The notes under the pieces are model-generated. The model was given only the letters and a program-made list of their open reading frames with translations. It did no database searches and was not told where the DNA came from. Shown one piece after another: positions 32,940 through 41,103 of a stretch of DNA of 64,000 bases. Source of the DNA: CSP1-5 sp964348275 (GTDB lineage: Bacteria > Methylomirabilota > Methylomirabilia > Methylomirabilales > CSP1-5). Each line of letters begins with the position of its first letter. The stretch's first letter is position 1. Where the stretch lies: NCBI GenBank assembly GCA_964348275.1, contig CAYGBT010000003.1:56770-120769 (forward strand), written 5' to 3'. The translations under genes and the position numbers were made by a program.

Positions 32940-33733
32940 TCGAGCTTCTCCGGCTTCCGCGGCTCGACCCGGGCCGTATCGTACTCTGCCAGGATAATCT
33001 TCCAGATGTCCTCCTCGGTGAGTTCGTCCTTCCACGCCGGCATCGCCGAGTCCCACGGGCTAGCCTCCGGCGGAAGTCCCACCCCGCCCTCCTTGATCCG
33101 CCAGACAAGGTAGGCCTCGACCAGCGTGGCGATGGTGCCGGGATCGCGGAAGTTGGCCGGCTTCAGCCTAAACCCCCATCCCATTGGGCCGTCGCCCCCG
33201 GCCGTGGTCCCGTGACAGGGACGGCAGTTTTTCTGGTACAAAACCCTTCCCTCGTCCAGGAGTTTAGGATCCTTCGGTGTCCCGTCTGGATTCCGAAAGG
33301 GATTGGTGAGCTTCTCGAAAGCGCCCGGGATCGTGGGATGCTGAATGCGCAGGGCAGTCGGACTCGCCACCGTCGGCTTGGTCTGTGCGTAGACGAGCAC
33401 ACCGACCAGGAGGGGGATGGCAATAAGGCTGGCTCTCCGCGCCGTGTTCGCCCACGCGGGCCATCGCTTATCTTGATCGCCTCTGAAAAAGGCGAGGATG
33501 GGTCGCTCGAATTCCTCGAGCTTTTCGTCGCTCGTGGAGACGTACACGCCCGCCCCAACAACGGCCAGGATCATGAACATGGCCATGAGGGTCCGGGGCA
33601 CCGGCATCCACTGCTCCGATCCCGTCACTAGCATCGTCAGATACGGAAAACCGTACTCCAACAGGAGATAGGTCACGACAATTGAGATGACGGTGGTCCA
33701 AAACAGCGGGAGTTGTGATCGTCTGTGGACCAT
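32936..33733 (-). CDS. Membrane-anchored monoheme cytochrome c of the bd-like oxidase operon
   Basis: The 265-residue protein has three hydrophobic helices in its first half (about 8-30, 46-66 and 102-118) and a periplasmic cytochrome c domain with CRPCH near residue 170. The Met side is in 'SPWDSAMPAWKDELTEEDIW'. The shape recalls cytochrome c subunits associated with quinol- or cytochrome-oxidising membrane complexes. It overlaps the NxrC-like gene by ATGA and lies downstream of a small zinc-ribbon/PCP_red gene. Its job is probably to move electrons to or from the bd-like oxidase at 35283; this comes from the context only. Confidence 0.82.
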   Translation of the reverse strand: MVHRRSQLPLFWTTVISIVVTYLLLEYGFPYLTMLVTGSEQWMPVPRTLMAMFMILAVVGAGVYVSTSDEKLEEFERPILAFFRGDQDKRWPAWANTARRASLIAIPLLVGVLVYAQTKPTVASPTALRIQHPTIPGAFEKLTNPFRNPDGTPKDPKLLDEGRVLYQKNCRPCHGTTAGGDGPMGWGFRLKPANFRDPGTIATLVEAYLVWRIKEGGVGLPPEASPWDSAMPAWKDELTEEDIWKIILAEYDTARVEPRKPEKLE

Positions 33734-33773
33734 GGTGAGATGTGCTCCTCTGTTCCTGCTGAACGTGGTCGTT

Positions 33774-34256
33774 CTACATGCCGATCTCTTTGCGCGCCTC
33801 GTCCATCAGAGCGTCGGTAATGGTCCGGTGCCTCTTTTCTCTGGCAAATCCCTCGATGGCTCTCTTCACCGACGACCTGACGAACTCTGGGATCCGCTGA
33901 AGGCGCTCTTCCGCAGCCTCGGTCCATACAAAGTCTCCCTCCTCGGCTTGGCGGATGACGGCGGCGAACGGGCAGCCGCCGGCCTCCTTGGCCGCCTCGA
34001 CTTCCTCGCCGAGCTCATCCGTCACGAAGGCTTCTTCGCGCTGGCTGGCCAGAGACGAGCGGATGGCGCGGAGCCCTTCGGAAGGCGCGTCGACCTCGAG
34101 GGCCTTCACCAACTGAGTCTCCCAAGGATTGGTAAGGAGGGCGATCCGGTGGGTGCAGTGCAGGCAATGAAAGACGACGGTCAGTGATCCCTGGTCGGGT
34201 CCCTCGACCTCCTGGAGCTGCATCTGCTCGTTGCAAGGCACACAAAGAAATTTCAT
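33774..34256 (-). CDS. Zinc-ribbon protein with C-terminal PCP_red-type domain
   Basis: The 160-residue soluble protein opens with a zinc ribbon, 'CVPCNEQ' and 'CLHCTHR' (two CxxC knuckles within the first 36 residues). An acidic middle segment holds a single Cys-Pro ('GGCPFAAV'). A PCP_red-type domain from about residue 110 begins 'FVWTEAAEERLQRIPEFVRS' and ends 'TITDALMDEARKEIG'. The ATG follows GGAGGGAGGATCGAACC. The gene lies between two cytochrome genes in the oxidase operon, 16 bases after the diheme cytochrome. It contains the eighth PCP_red copy of the operon. A chaperone or cofactor-delivery role for the cytochromes is possible but unproven. Confidence 0.78.
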   Translation of the reverse strand: MKFLCVPCNEQMQLQEVEGPDQGSLTVVFHCLHCTHRIALLTNPWETQLVKALEVDAPSEGLRAIRSSLASQREEAFVTDELGEEVEAAKEAGGCPFAAVIRQAEEGDFVWTEAAEERLQRIPEFVRSSVKRAIEGFAREKRHRTITDALMDEARKEIGM

Positions 34257-34272
34257 GGTTCGATCCTCCCTC

Positions 34273-35286
34273 CTACTGCAAGGTCATGAGGAAGGCCAAG
34301 AGATCATGGAAGTCCTTGATGGTCAGGATCTCGCCGAAGCCTTCCGGCATGATGGAGACATCCTGGAGGACCCGGTCTTTCACGTCCGCTTTCCGGACCT
34401 TCTGAATCTCCCCCTGATTGTCGGCGATTTCGATAACTTGGTCGTCCTCTCGTCTTACGACCCCTGTGATGTACCGGCCGTCTTTGGTGATGATGAGGGT
34501 GGCTTCGAAACCGGTTACGATGACCGCACTCGGAGTGAGGATAGACTCGATAATATACTCTGCCGGCTGCTGTCCGGCGATGTTAGTCAGCTCGGGCCCG
34601 ACCTTGCCTCCCGTGTCCTTCACCGTGTGACATTTTGCACAGCCCGCCGGACTCTCGGGATCGAAGAAGAGGGACTGACCCATCTCGGGATCGCCCTCCA
34701 GGAGGAGAGAGGGGCTCGGAGGCGCCGGGGCCGCGGCACTCACCTTTACCTGCTCCATGAACGGGGAGGTGTTTATAGCCGCCACATCCACCTCTCCGCC
34801 GATGCCCTGGATGTACGAAGTAACCGCCTTGATCTCATCGACGGACAACGCGATCGGGGGCCTGAAGATGACTGGCATGATACCGGAATACCCTTCCACG
34901 AGATAGGCCTTCGGATCGACCATCGATTCGATAATGTAGTCCGTTGCCGAGTACGTCTTTCCTGTCGCCTTGCTCCGCACCTCGGCCCGCTTGGCGGCCC
35001 TCAGGGCGATGGGAAGACCGGTGGGGCCCGGCTCGCCCAGGTTCGGTCCCCGGATGGCACTCCCTTCATTGCCGACGGAATGGCAGGTATGACACCGCCC
35101 CCGGCTCCAGAAGATCTCATGCCCGGCTTCGGGGGAGATCTCGACGGCCCCGCCGAGCACCCGTGCCTTTTCCTTCTCCACTCTCGCCTCCTCTCCGGAG
35201 ATCCTGGTCAGGACCTCCCCGACGTAGATAAAGAGGAGGAGGACGACAATGGTGAAAATAACGACGCCGAGAAACGGCCGCTTCAT
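34273..35286 (-). CDS. Membrane-anchored diheme cytochrome c
   Basis: The 337-residue protein has an N-terminal anchor helix (6-26) and two cytochrome c domains with CHTCH (near residue 66) and CAKCH (near residue 217). The second domain has the features of heme-binding domains often found in planctomycete-type proteins ('AEYIIESILTPSAVIVTGFE', 'SIMPEGFGEILTIKDFHDLL'). The first repeats similar elements ('DYIIESMVDPKAYLVEGYSG'), so the protein arose by internal duplication. It overlaps the oxidase gene by four bases (ATGA) and is therefore its closest partner, probably the electron donor subunit of the bd-like oxidase. The length and order support a stable complex. Confidence 0.85.
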   Translation of the reverse strand: MKRPFLGVVIFTIVVLLLFIYVGEVLTRISGEEARVEKEKARVLGGAVEISPEAGHEIFWSRGRCHTCHSVGNEGSAIRGPNLGEPGPTGLPIALRAAKRAEVRSKATGKTYSATDYIIESMVDPKAYLVEGYSGIMPVIFRPPIALSVDEIKAVTSYIQGIGGEVDVAAINTSPFMEQVKVSAAAPAPPSPSLLLEGDPEMGQSLFFDPESPAGCAKCHTVKDTGGKVGPELTNIAGQQPAEYIIESILTPSAVIVTGFEATLIITKDGRYITGVVRREDDQVIEIADNQGEIQKVRKADVKDRVLQDVSIMPEGFGEILTIKDFHDLLAFLMTLQ

Positions 35287-37349
35287 GAGCGCTCCGGTCC
35301 GTGGAGCTTGGGCCTCTCAAACCCTTCCGCGATGGGTATCCCTGCGCCGCCCCCGATCGGGAGCGGCTCGGGCTCCCCGCCCTTTTTTTCTCCCAATCCA
35401 CTGAGCCAAAACACAAAGGCAATGGAACCGAGGAACAAGAAGACGATTCCTCCCACCACCTTGGCCATATACGCCATAGTCGGCGTGAAGGCCCACTGGG
35501 AGGTATCCCGCATGATCCCATAGACGTGCCAGTCCTCCCGCAAGCCCGAACGGATGTAACCCATGAGTCCCATGAGGAGGACGATGGTGATGCACAGGAG
35601 AATGAGCGTGTATTGGGACCGGACCGGCATCTTCCCCCACCGGATACCGCCCACCACCTCCGCGTTCTTGAAGAGGAAGAGATCAATAAAAGTAATGACG
35701 ATGAGACAGGCGATGACCATGAGGAACTGGGTGACGGCAATATTCCTCAGGAACGGGTTTGCCTTTTCCATGATGACGAACCCGTATACTCCCAACCCGA
35801 GAACGGCGCTTGCTGCGGTCACGGCTAGGAGGAGACTCTGGCCCAGGATGCCTCGGTTGATGAAGGTCAAGCCGATCGCCGCAAAGATGGCGAAGATTTC
35901 AATCATGAGGAGCAGGCCTGGAAGGCTGAAGTACTGCGCTCGATCCGGGCTTAGCTCCAAGGCCGCGGGATCTAACGTGAAGAGGTGTCGGGCGTAGGCA
36001 CCGAGGAAAAGGAGGCAAAGCCCCCCGACGATGAGAAGGATGATCTTGGCTGCCGTTCCGTGCTCTGCGAACGGGACAGTCCTCCCCTTGTTTCCCCTGC
36101 GGTACAGCAGGAAGCTGAAGAAGGTGGAGAGGATGATGAGGTTGACGACTGCGTTCTTGGCCGACATCAGTCCCAGGTACTTCAGGATGGGATGGTATTG
36201 TCCGCCGATGGCGAGCTGCTCAGCAGCGCTCAAGGGGAGGTTGTGGGGCGTAAGCCAGATGGCAAAAGAGATCAGGAGAATGACGTTCACGTACTTGATG
36301 TACTTCACGTACCGCTCTGACCCGGCGATCCGCCCCATGCCGATCCAGAGATAGTAGTTTGCCCCAATGAAGAGGACCCCGATGAGGATGGCCTGGATGA
36401 TGAATGTCCAGGAGAAGACGCCGCCCATCATGTTGTTGCCCATCACGGCGGAAGCGCTGTAGACTTCCCGCCCCAAGTAGTAACCGGCGAAAGGGAGGGG
36501 GATGAGCGCAGCAATGGCGACAAAGTTGCCTACATACCCCATCCAGTCGTAATGGGCTCTCTCCGCCTCGGTCGTGGCGCACAGGAACTTCACCGCCGCG
36601 TAGGCTCCGGCGACGAGACCACCGAACGCGATATTGGCAATGAAGCGATGGATCGCTAAGGGGATCCAGAGGGGGTTGTCGACGGCCGCCCAAGTGCTCC
36701 CGAGGAAACTTCCGGTCTCCGCATCGATGCCTGACGGGCTCATCATGAAGCTTGCCCAGGAGTTGGCGATGAGCATCAGGACGGTCCCCCAGATGTTCAA
36801 GAGGACCCCGAGAAAGATGTGTAGTCCCTTCCACCTCCCTTGGAGACGGTCCCACGAGTAATAGTAGAGGTACAGAGTAAACCCTTCGGCGAAGAAGAGG
36901 AGGGCATAGACATAGTAGGACTTATGAAAGACCTGCGTGAGATAGTCCATGAACTTGGGGTAAAGTCCAAAGAGGGCGAAGACCAGCAGGCCGCCCAACG
37001 CCGCCACCGTGGAGAAGGCAGCCGAGAGGAGTTTGGTAAACTCCCGTGCCAGCTTGTCGTACTTTGGATCCTGTGTACGTTTCCCGATGTACTCGACTAT
37101 GACGGCGAAGATGGGGACGCCCAAGACGAAGGCCCCGTACATCAGGTGGAGCTCGGCCACGATCCACACGACCAAGCGCGAGTTCGTGTTAAAGAAAGGC
37201 CGGTACCCTGTCTCCTGTGCAAGGACGATCAAGGGTGTGATCAACAGGAAGGCCATGAAAAGCCATGCCACACGGAGCCATTGATGTGACTCGCTCGCGC
37301 CCTTCGTGGCCACTCTCCTGGCGGCACCCTCTGCTGACCTACGTTTCAT
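35283..37349 (-). CDS. Cytochrome bd-like oxidase subunit (Nitrospira-type large membrane protein)
   Basis: The product is about 688 residues with roughly 15-17 predicted membrane helices. The N-terminal half resembles CydA: 'LVVWIVAELHLMYGAFVLGV', 'FSTVAALGGLLVFALFGLYP', 'YYSWDRLQGRWKGLHIFLG', 'HRFIANIAFGGLVAGAYAAV' and 'GYYLGREVYSAS'. It is far longer than CydA and has no CydB partner. This matches the bd-like oxidases described in Nitrospira genomes, which are predicted to use cytochrome c and may contain a copper-like site; that is published inference, not shown here. The start ATG 37349 lies inside the end of the Rrf2 gene (11-base overlap), with AGGA upstream. It is followed by two cytochrome c genes and a NxrC-like gene. 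Confidence 0.78.
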   Translation of the reverse strand: MKRRSAEGAARRVATKGASESHQWLRVAWLFMAFLLITPLIVLAQETGYRPFFNTNSRLVVWIVAELHLMYGAFVLGVPIFAVIVEYIGKRTQDPKYDKLAREFTKLLSAAFSTVAALGGLLVFALFGLYPKFMDYLTQVFHKSYYVYALLFFAEGFTLYLYYYSWDRLQGRWKGLHIFLGVLLNIWGTVLMLIANSWASFMMSPSGIDAETGSFLGSTWAAVDNPLWIPLAIHRFIANIAFGGLVAGAYAAVKFLCATTEAERAHYDWMGYVGNFVAIAALIPLPFAGYYLGREVYSASAVMGNNMMGGVFSWTFIIQAILIGVLFIGANYYLWIGMGRIAGSERYVKYIKYVNVILLISFAIWLTPHNLPLSAAEQLAIGGQYHPILKYLGLMSAKNAVVNLIILSTFFSFLLYRRGNKGRTVPFAEHGTAAKIILLIVGGLCLLFLGAYARHLFTLDPAALELSPDRAQYFSLPGLLLMIEIFAIFAAIGLTFINRGILGQSLLLAVTAASAVLGLGVYGFVIMEKANPFLRNIAVTQFLMVIACLIVITFIDLFLFKNAEVVGGIRWGKMPVRSQYTLILLCITIVLLMGLMGYIRSGLREDWHVYGIMRDTSQWAFTPTMAYMAKVVGGIVFLFLGSIAFVFWLSGLGEKKGGEPEPLPIGGGAGIPIAEGFERPKLHGPERS

Positions 37350-37842
37350 CCTCATCATCCTGCGAATCTTCGAATATGGGATTTGGTCGGGACGGTTGGG
37401 GCTCAGCCTTGTCGCTCCTCTGATCCCCCCGGTCCTCTCGATCTCCGTGGACGAAATTCTCAAGCGTCTTTTGTTCCAATGCCCAGAGGAGTTGGGGTTT
37501 TATCCGTTTCCATTCGGGATGTAAGAGGCATGGATTTTCCTCTCCGCACCGGTGGCCCCAGAACAGGCACCGTTCGAAGAGGTCCGGGCCCTCGATGGCC
37601 TCGAGGAGGTCTCGAAGTTTGATGTCTGTGGCGTCCCGGGCCAAACAATAGCCACGCTGGCGACCACGAAACGACTGGAGCAGTCCGTGGCGCAAGAGCT
37701 TTTGAAAGATCTTGGCGAGGAACCCGACCGGGAGGTCTCCTGCCTCGGCGACCTGGTTCAGTGTGAGGACGGTCGCCGGCGGGCGCTGGGCCAGATAGAT
37801 CATCGCCCTCAGTCCGTATTCGCTCTCTCGGCTCAGGTGCAT
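37339..37842 (-). CDS. Rrf2-family transcriptional regulator with a three-cysteine cluster (copy 2)
   Basis: The 167-residue protein is very similar to copy 1 at 14906 across its first 120 residues and shares Cys92, Cys99 and Cys105 in the same C-x6-C-x5-C spacing ('CLFWGHRC' then 'EENPC'). The C-terminal tail is different and highly charged ('DREDRGDQRSDK'). It heads the bd-like oxidase operon, and its last codons overlap the oxidase start by 11 bases, so regulator and oxidase are translationally coupled and autoregulated. As an Fe-S Rrf2 protein it likely responds to oxygen, nitric oxide or cluster supply. The control motif at 37910-37948 lies about 70 bases upstream. Confidence 0.9.
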   Translation of the reverse strand: MHLSRESEYGLRAMIYLAQRPPATVLTLNQVAEAGDLPVGFLAKIFQKLLRHGLLQSFRGRQRGYCLARDATDIKLRDLLEAIEGPDLFERCLFWGHRCGEENPCLLHPEWKRIKPQLLWALEQKTLENFVHGDREDRGDQRSDKAEPQPSRPNPIFEDSQDDEDET

Positions 37843-37909
37843 GGTGTCAATGGACCTTTCGGCTCTATTGGCTCCATTTGTCAGAACCTATGTTGTTCCG
37901 ATTAGGTGG

Positions 37910-37948
37910 TCAATGATAGATGTCGTAGAAAAAGATGATCTTGGTCAT
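37910..37948 (-). promoter_or_regulatory. Conserved two-part control motif upstream of rrf2 copy 2
   Basis: The plus strand has TCAATGAT at 37910-37917 and ATGATCTTGGTCAT at 37935-37948, the same block, dyad (TGA-N6-TCA) and 25-base offset as in front of rrf2 copies 1 and 3. The intervening 17 bases differ from the other copies, which argues for selection on the two boxes rather than simple duplication. Nothing else in the 37843-38126 spacer is supported. Confidence 0.6.
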
Positions 37949-38126
37949 GGTTTTTGATGTCAGCCAAATTTCGGCTGCCACTGAACGATCACTTGGATCT
38001 GATTGCCGGTGGGTGACTGGTGGAGGAGACCCTTGCGTGGCCATTTTGGGGTGGGTGGGAATGGAAGGGGCTGGGAGGGATCGAGACTATCTCACCCGAG
38101 CTGAGGGGAAGATCGGCAAGGGTCAG

Positions 38127-39008
38127 CTACCAGCATCCGCCCGTGCAGTGGTCCATGTGGCACAGGGGGCAATTGAGCCCGCATCGCATCGGGCCTCTCA
38201 AAACCAGCTCCAGATACCGCTGCCTGGCCCTCTCCACGTTCCGGTCTTCCTCGGAACGAATCTGGTCGCCTTGTTGGTGCCGGTCCGCCGAGAGCGATCC
38301 TCGCTTCGAGGCGCGGTCACGGATCAGCCCAAGGTAGTTCTCGAACACCTGCCGGGACAGGGCACGGAGCCTTTCACACTGGGCTGGGGCCTCCTCCAGT
38401 ATTCTCTCCGGGTCCGCCAGATCCGCCAAGTCAGCGTGGTATTCATGAGCCCACTCTTCAATCATAGGTGGGGTCACCTCCAGATGGAACTGGAGCGCAT
38501 AAGCGATCCCTCCGAAGCGAAATGCCTGATTCCGACAGGCTTGGGAACCCGCCAGCCTGGCCACTCCAACAGGAGGATGAAAGGTATCTCCGTGCCATTG
38601 GAACACGGTAAAGCTCTACGGCAGGCCGGCGAAGAGGGGGTCTCCCTGCGCGATCGGGTCGAGCATGATGGAATACCAGCCAGTTCCCTTCACAGCGTTC
38701 TGCATGACGGGGCCACCGACCGCCTTCGCCAGGAGCCGCCCACCCAAACAGATCCCCAGGAAGGGAACGTCCTCGGAGAGGGTCCAGCGGATGAAGTGAT
38801 CTTCCACCTTCAAGAAGGGATAGGCTCGCTCCTGATACACGTTCATGGGGCCTCCCAGGCTGATCACCCCTTCGAACTGGCCAGGCGGAGGAAGTGGATC
38901 TCCCCGATGGAGTGCCACGACCTCGACGGCAATACCGTCCTCCCGGCAGAACTCCTCCCAAACCCCTAATCCCTCACAATCCACATGCTTGATGACCAAT
39001 ATCGTCAC
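38127..39008 (-). pseudogene. Class I glutamine amidotransferase interrupted by an in-frame TAG codon
   Basis: Two open frames, 39008-38616 and 38615-38127, lie in the same frame and are separated only by TAG at codon 131 (38616-38618). Joined, they form a GMP-synthase-type amidotransferase: nucleophile Cys87 in 'LGICLGGRLLA', then after the stop 'FTVFQWHGDTF' and the catalytic 'YALQFHLEVTPPMIEEW'. The downstream half retains good conservation, so the stop is recent, a sequencing error, or read through. The C-terminus ends in a cysteine-rich tail ('CGLNCPLCHMDHCTGGCW') that I do not associate with this family. The start is GTG 39008 with AAGGA upstream. The target substrate is unknown, and no pyrrolysine genes are visible here. 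Confidence 0.75.
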
Positions 39009-39251
39009 GGGTTCCTTGCACTCCTTGAGTTGACTCGGTTCCTTGGGTTTGCTGAATTCACGCTTGGGCGTCGACAGTGAGCTTCATCGGAGCGTCTTCG
39101 TCGTAAGGGTTTCGCGCCCTCGTCACATCCTTTCCCTTACGCCAGAGGGGCCGAGTGGCGCCGCTCAACATAATGACTCCTCAAAGGAATGACATGATGC
39201 TGATAAGTTTGACCTTAACTGTCGGTCCACACTGAATGAGCCAGCAGACTG

Positions 39252-40244
39252 TTAAGGTGCGGGAGGGATCGGGAGATCAATGGATTTCTGGGAATCAGAC
39301 TGAGCAATCCCGATCTGAATGTGGGCCATGTACAGGTCAGCGCACTGCACGCACAGGCTCTCAGCGGGATGCCATTCGGGAAAGTCTCGCGTGATGTGCG
39401 CGATGACTTCCGCAGGTAGACTTTCAGGCTCCGGCTTGAAGGAATACGTGGGAAAAGCACAGAGGGGGCAACGGCCACCCGGATGCGGCGTCTCCCGTGA
39501 GATTCTTACAGCCGTCCTAGGGTCCCGGGCGAAGGCAACGAGCTCCGCATGCTTGTGTAGCTCTTGGTCAAAAAAACGACCGAACACCTGAGCAGTCTTT
39601 TCCTCGAACATGGGGAAAGTATGGGCGAAATCCGTGAGTCGCTGAATGCGGATTGACTCCGGGGCCCATCCGCGCCGAACCATACGGCCATCAATTGTTG
39701 CGTCCCAGAGGACCCGATATCGATCCCGGACCAGGCGGTCGTGGGGAGGCCCGGCTTCCGCCACGGGCAGTACCGGTTCATAGCCGAAGTGCGGGTCAAG
39801 CATATCCGTAATATGGAAGAGTTCGTGACGGAGGAACGTCAATAAGGCTAAAGGATCAAGGAGGGATTCAGGTCTCAAGAGGATGCGGAGTGTGCGCCGC
39901 TCCTTCGGGCTTAGCCCTTCTTCAGGGCTGACGAGGAGGTCGGCTCCTTCCTCTCTCTTTGCCGGAGCGCAGGTGACAAGGCAGAGTCCGAGGGCGGGAG
40001 CAAGGAGTGGCTGTTCATTGATTGCTTTTTCGATCTGGTCGGCTAATCCTAGCCGAGGAAACCATGCTTGGTGAAGACTCTGGAAGGCCCGCTCACGCTC
40101 CTCCGGATCGCTTATCTCATACAGGCCATTGCGCTGTCGGTAAAATAGCCTGGCATCCGGACTTTCGCGTAGGGCAAGAAAAACCGCCTCCTCGATGAAG
40201 CGCGGTTCGTAACGCACGGGCAGGCGGTCATTTTCTTGTTCCAT
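39252..40244 (-). CDS. HExxH zincin-like protein with C-terminal zinc ribbon, in the NXR operon
   Basis: The 330-residue soluble protein is of unrecognised family. His140-Glu141-x-x-His144 ('FLRHELFHITDML') is a metalloprotease-type zinc motif within a predicted helix. The C-terminal part has 'CPLC' and 'CVQC' pairs about 45 residues apart that form a likely zinc ribbon. There is no signal peptide or membrane helix, so it is cytoplasmic. The start ATG 40244 overlaps the stop of the TorD-type chaperone gene (ATGA), implying joint synthesis. A protease or metal-dependent assembly factor for the molybdoenzyme is a reasonable guess from context only. The extension of the frame to 40598 lies inside the chaperone gene and is rejected. 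Confidence 0.75.
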   Translation of the reverse strand: MEQENDRLPVRYEPRFIEEAVFLALRESPDARLFYRQRNGLYEISDPEERERAFQSLHQAWFPRLGLADQIEKAINEQPLLAPALGLCLVTCAPAKREEGADLLVSPEEGLSPKERRTLRILLRPESLLDPLALLTFLRHELFHITDMLDPHFGYEPVLPVAEAGPPHDRLVRDRYRVLWDATIDGRMVRRGWAPESIRIQRLTDFAHTFPMFEEKTAQVFGRFFDQELHKHAELVAFARDPRTAVRISRETPHPGGRCPLCAFPTYSFKPEPESLPAEVIAHITRDFPEWHPAESLCVQCADLYMAHIQIGIAQSDSQKSIDLPIPPAP

Positions 40245-41041
40245 CAATCGGCCTCTTCCGGGTCGTACGGCCCCTTGAGCGGGCATTCTGTTCCATCGGC
40301 GCAGGCCATTGGCACACCGTCGGCGGTGGCGGGGCGTAGACTCAAGCTCTCGGGACCGACGGGAATGCCCAGTCGAGTGCATTCTTGCGTGGTAAACCTC
40401 CCGCAGAGCTCGCCGAGCGTGCCATAAAAGCCGTCCCGGTCCTCGCGGGTAAGCTTCTTGGTAAAGGCAGGGACAAAGCGGCCGAGGTGATCGCGCAAGA
40501 AAAGCCGTGTGGCCTTGCGAGTCTCTTCCAGCATGGGAGCGTCCTGCTGTTCCAGCGCGTAGGCTTCCTTGAGCGCGAGGAAAGAAAGGAACTCGCACTC
40601 GCAGCTCACGTGATCTGCCCTTTCGTGTTCCCCAGCGCGGAGCGTAAGGCCAAATGCTCGATAAAAGCCTGTAAGATCTGCCAATTCCTGAGGTTGCTGG
40701 AATAGTGCCTCCTGGCCGTATTCGGTTTCGTAGGGGGGTACGGGCCCGCGCGCTGTATGTCCAAACAGCCGCCGAAACGAGGCCGAGAGCTCGGTCACGG
40801 ATAGACTCCCTTTGCCGGGAAGACCCCGCACAGTGGGGGCGAGCCCTGACCCTTCGTTTGCGTCCACCACGGCGGCCGCGTCAGCCAGGGCACGTGCTCC
40901 CTCCTGGGAGGCGAGGCGGGCCACCGTTTCCTCGGTGGGCGCTCGAAATCCGAGCGCCAGCGCATTGTAAAGCGTAACCCGGCAGAGAGCCAGATCGATA
41001 TCGCTTATCTCTCGATCTATCCTTACACTATCTGTTTCCAC
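40244..41041 (-). CDS. TorD-family molybdoenzyme chaperone (NXR locus)
   Basis: The 265-residue helical protein has the TorD signature 'GPVPPYETEYGQEALFQQPQ' followed by 'LADLTGFYRAFGLTL' and 'CECEFLSFLALKEAYAL'. It would hold the Tat-tagged NxrA until the cofactor and partner are bound. A C-terminal extension after residue 215 ends in 'CADGTECPLKG', with extra cysteines not seen in the shorter chaperone at 8527. It lies 62 bases downstream of nxrB and overlaps the HExxH gene by one codon. It likely serves the alpha subunit at 42747-46217. Confidence 0.88.
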   Translation of the reverse strand: METDSVRIDREISDIDLALCRVTLYNALALGFRAPTEETVARLASQEGARALADAAAVVDANEGSGLAPTVRGLPGKGSLSVTELSASFRRLFGHTARGPVPPYETEYGQEALFQQPQELADLTGFYRAFGLTLRAGEHERADHVSCECEFLSFLALKEAYALEQQDAPMLEETRKATRLFLRDHLGRFVPAFTKKLTREDRDGFYGTLGELCGRFTTQECTRLGIPVGPESLSLRPATADGVPMACADGTECPLKGPYDPEEAD

Positions 41042-41103
41042 TGTGCTCTCCCCTCATTCGAACCCTCTCCCCGCCCATTGCCCCCGCTGGCGGTAGAGCC
41101 TTT

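Noticed and set aside
38171..38195. GCCCG/CGGGC hairpin as a terminator
   Set aside because: It lies inside the coding region of the amidotransferase, has only five pairs and no T-run.
38127..39008. Frameshift or two separate genes in the amidotransferase
   Set aside because: The two parts are exactly in frame and a single TAG codon separates conserved blocks, so neither a frameshift nor two genes is needed.
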